64,000 bases of DNA, taken from positions 2,232,001 through 2,296,000 of the forward strand of contig OX637287.1 in NCBI GenBank assembly GCA_951799445.1, in the 5' to 3' direction. The stretch is from Pseudisothecium myosuroides. Lineage: Eukaryota > Streptophyta > Bryopsida > Hypnales > Lembophyllaceae. Both the position numbers and the translations under genes were made by a program. Below, one piece after another: positions 61,713-64,000 of the stretch (position 1 is the stretch's first letter; every line of letters starts with the position of its first letter). The notes under the pieces are model-generated. The model saw nothing but the letters and a program-made list of their open reading frames with translations. It did not search any database and was not told where the DNA came from.

Positions 61713-61788
<76 letters not shown>
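61713..61788. repeat. (AT)n microsatellite
   Basis: About 38 nearly uninterrupted AT units. Confidence 0.95.
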
Positions 61789-61791
<3 letters not shown>

Positions 61792-61799
61792 TTTCTCCC

Positions 61800-63719
61800 C
61801 CTCCCCCCAAATTATACATAATAAATAAATAATTTTTCTTTATTCTTCATTCTTTAAGGTGACAATACCTAATTGTGACCCGTTTCTCAAATTGACTCCT
61901 ACAAATTCCTAACTAAAATGTATAGCCTCTAACCATGAGAATATAGGGGTGCATTTAAATGCACCTATTTCTAGTACTTTGAAAATTCATAGTTTATTCA
62001 TATATTGCTCGAAAATTGCATTTTGAGAGGATCTAAAATCCCCTCCTGACTACCAACAAGACCCTACAAAACCTTTTTCAATACAATAATGGAAACCATG
62101 CTGAATTGCTTAACCGGACACATTTAGGCGTGGTTACCTTACCTTTGTATCCAATTGTGCAATTACTAATACTGCATCCCAAACTAATTCTAATAATTTC
62201 CAGTTTCAACAATAAGGTTTACATAAAAGAGTAAATTCTAACTCACTTCAAATCAAATTTAACATTCTGGCAATTAAAATCCGTTTCATTTGTTTCAGGA
62301 AAAAACAAACAAACAAATTTAACTACAGTACAGTACGTTTTCAGTCCTTGTGCACATTGAGTTACAAATCCGTTAAGAGTTAAAAAACAGCTTCAGAAAC
62401 TGGCAAAAAATAATACAAATGCCAGTGTCACCCACAGTAATGACACATTTTCGTGAGGGTGTTTACCAACCTGGACCTTAACTACTTGCATCAACTGAGT
62501 GCTGCAGGCAATGAATGTCCCGTTTGAACGAAGTATTAAACCGAATAGTCAAGAAACTGAGCTTCCGGCGGCCATTGATGGGACCTCCAACAGTCCAACT
62601 GCTTTGGCAAGCTAGCTCGCACTTGTAATCCCCGTTTGTACTTCCAGATGTTCGTTGCTGCTACTATCACTAAATCGAGGGCAAACGCTGTACTGTAGAG
62701 AATTGGAAGCAAATGCTGCGGAATCGCTGGAGCAGCTGTGATACTAACCCAGTTGTTGTGTATCGACCTCGGAGCTAAGTTGTTGCTGAACTTGTCATAA
62801 ATGGTATCAACAGATAGAATTCTTGGATCTGCTGAACAAATGACGATTGTTAGCTAGTGCCCAGGTGATCAAGAGTGCAAATTTGATTCTTCTCCGTTGT
62901 TCAGATTCTTTGAGGTTGAGAGCGAGGCACTGCGGGAGAGAGAAATTGAAAGAAATCGCGGGAGCCAAAAATTAGGACTTTGTAGCCACAGGGGGTATTC
63001 AGTTAGTGCACTACTGGTGTGATGAATACGGAAAATGCATCGGCAGAAAAGTCTAGGATTAGGTTGAATTGAGATTTACTGATGGAACGTTTTTGAGCTT
63101 CAACATATGCCGATGTTTGGAGGCTAGATTCTCGTCTGTGAAGCTTGTGATTTTCAAGCTCTTTTGCGTTCAGTATGGGCAGAAATCGAGATCTTGGAAT
63201 GACGGGACTCGACGAAGGCAAGAAGCAGCTCCCTCCTCGCCACACTCGCAGTCAGGTAAGTTATCGGTCATTTGTTAAGTTTTCATTTGTGCAATGCTGG
63301 ATTTGTTGCAGTTGGCAACTGAACTTCTTCGTGTTTGGACTATGAAAACTGTGGAATCAGTTCAGGAGCAGTTGGGAAACTGGTGATGGCGGACGTGTTG
63401 TCTGAAGATTTCTCAGAGCGTATGCGTTTTTTCTCTTTCTCGTGGCAGTCTATGCAGGAACTCGATCACGTAGTCCCGGCGAATGCCAAAGTGTGGGCAA
63501 CAAACCAGTTGTACTCTCCAGCGGTCTCTACTTCACACAAAGTACCCCAAGTTGCAATCGACAGCCCTGTACTTCGTGGTTAGTCTACGAAGAGCTTTCG
63601 TCATGTGAATCCGATGGACAGTCCGAGTCTTGCATTCTGCAAGTTTCGACCAGTTGTGTGTATGGGTGGAGTATGCAGCTTCTGAATTTGATGTCATTTG
63701 AACAGGTAAGATTCGAAGA
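61800..63719. other. Upstream region of the gene at the window end
   Basis: AT content falls towards the right, and 62550-63719 probably holds the promoter and leader of the next gene. A small plus-strand exon-like piece at 63175-63255 (ATG, then LGMTGLDEGKKQLPPRHT) lies between an acceptor-like TTTTGCGTTCAG and a good donor, CAG then GTAAGT. It may be a leader exon, an upstream ORF or the first exon of an alternative transcript. Confidence 0.35.
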
Positions 63720-64000
63720 ATGGGAAGCGCTTCCCTTCAGTTCGACAGTGGCGACGCAATCCACGAAGTCTGCAGCAACTCCGGTCGGTGTCGGCCGCTT
63801 GGTGTATTTTCAGGGCTCTTCTCCGATTTTTTTTCATGTATGGTACCTCGATCTAGCTCGGATTCCAGCGGATGGACGAAAAGCAGGGCTAAAGCGCTTC
63901 TCGATCTCAGCAGAAGACAGCAATCTGCGCTCGTTGATAAACAAGACGCTATTGATCTTCTTGAATGGAAGCTCCGGAAGCTCAAGGCCCTGGATGCCAA
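63720..64000 (+). CDS. Start of an unrecognised gene, cut by the window end
   Basis: An open frame of 93 codons plus two bases runs from ATG at 63720 to the last base, with an in-frame TGA seven codons upstream. Base composition is coding-like and much more GC-rich than the surroundings. The first 60 residues are Ser-rich with several Cys (GVFSGLFSDFFSCMVP). The end turns charged and helical (KALLDLSRRQQSALVDKQDA, LLEWKLRKLKAL), suggesting a coiled coil. I do not recognise the family. The rest of the gene lies beyond the window, and the start could move if an upstream exon is spliced in. Confidence 0.55.
   Translation, partial: MGSASLQFDSGDAIHEVCSNSGRCRPLGVFSGLFSDFFSCMVPRSSSDSSGWTKSRAKALLDLSRRQQSALVDKQDAIDLLEWKLRKLKALDA

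Overview
The window looks like a gene-poor piece of a land-plant nuclear genome. Evidence: spliced genes with short GT-AG introns (about 110 to 880 bp), plant-restricted families (a Dof-like zinc-finger protein, an AP2/ERF factor, a plant-type GH79 heparanase-like enzyme, an IAR1-type ZIP transporter), and plant-style DNA transposons (CACTA, hAT-like, Stowaway-like) in AT-rich intergenic DNA. The hAT-like transposase type and the introns inside an AP2/ERF gene lean towards a bryophyte or other non-seed plant, but the sequence alone does not fix the species. No rRNA, tRNA, CRISPR or prokaryotic feature was seen.

Layout. 1-0.53 kb: right half of a TTAA-bounded repeat. 1.31-1.94 kb (+): intronless gene for a protein with two tandem Dof-like zinc fingers. 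3.70-8.32 kb (-): nine-exon GH79 heparanase-like gene. 10.31-10.67 kb: ungapped 165-bp-arm hairpin. 11.58-12.15 kb: Stowaway-like element. 12.93-14.00 kb (-): single-exon RRM/RS/coiled-coil RNA-binding protein. 17-24.6 kb: AT-rich DNA built from small inverted-repeat elements. 24.64-26.12 kb (-): three-exon AP2/ERF DREB-type transcription factor. 30.11-35.42 kb (-): eleven-exon IAR1-type ZIP transporter with an unusually long acidic and histidine-rich N-terminus. 36.6-40.9 kb: two TTAA-bounded elements, a Tc1-like transposase fragment and a 1.4-kb foldback element with tandem-repeat arms. 42.95-49.88 kb: hAT-like transposase gene split by a 4.2-kb CACTA element that itself contains a second 2.6-kb CACTA element. 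50.7-62 kb: more inverted-repeat elements and (TA)n tracts. 63.72 kb to the end (+): start of an unrecognised gene that runs out of the window.

The host genes do not form a pathway. They are independent loci: a putative regulator, a secreted glucuronidase-like cell-wall enzyme, an RNA-processing protein, a transcription factor and an endomembrane metal transporter. Exon boundaries were worked out by hand from splice-site consensus, reading-frame continuity and recall of family sequence, without alignment software. Insertion order and target duplications were read directly from the sequence.
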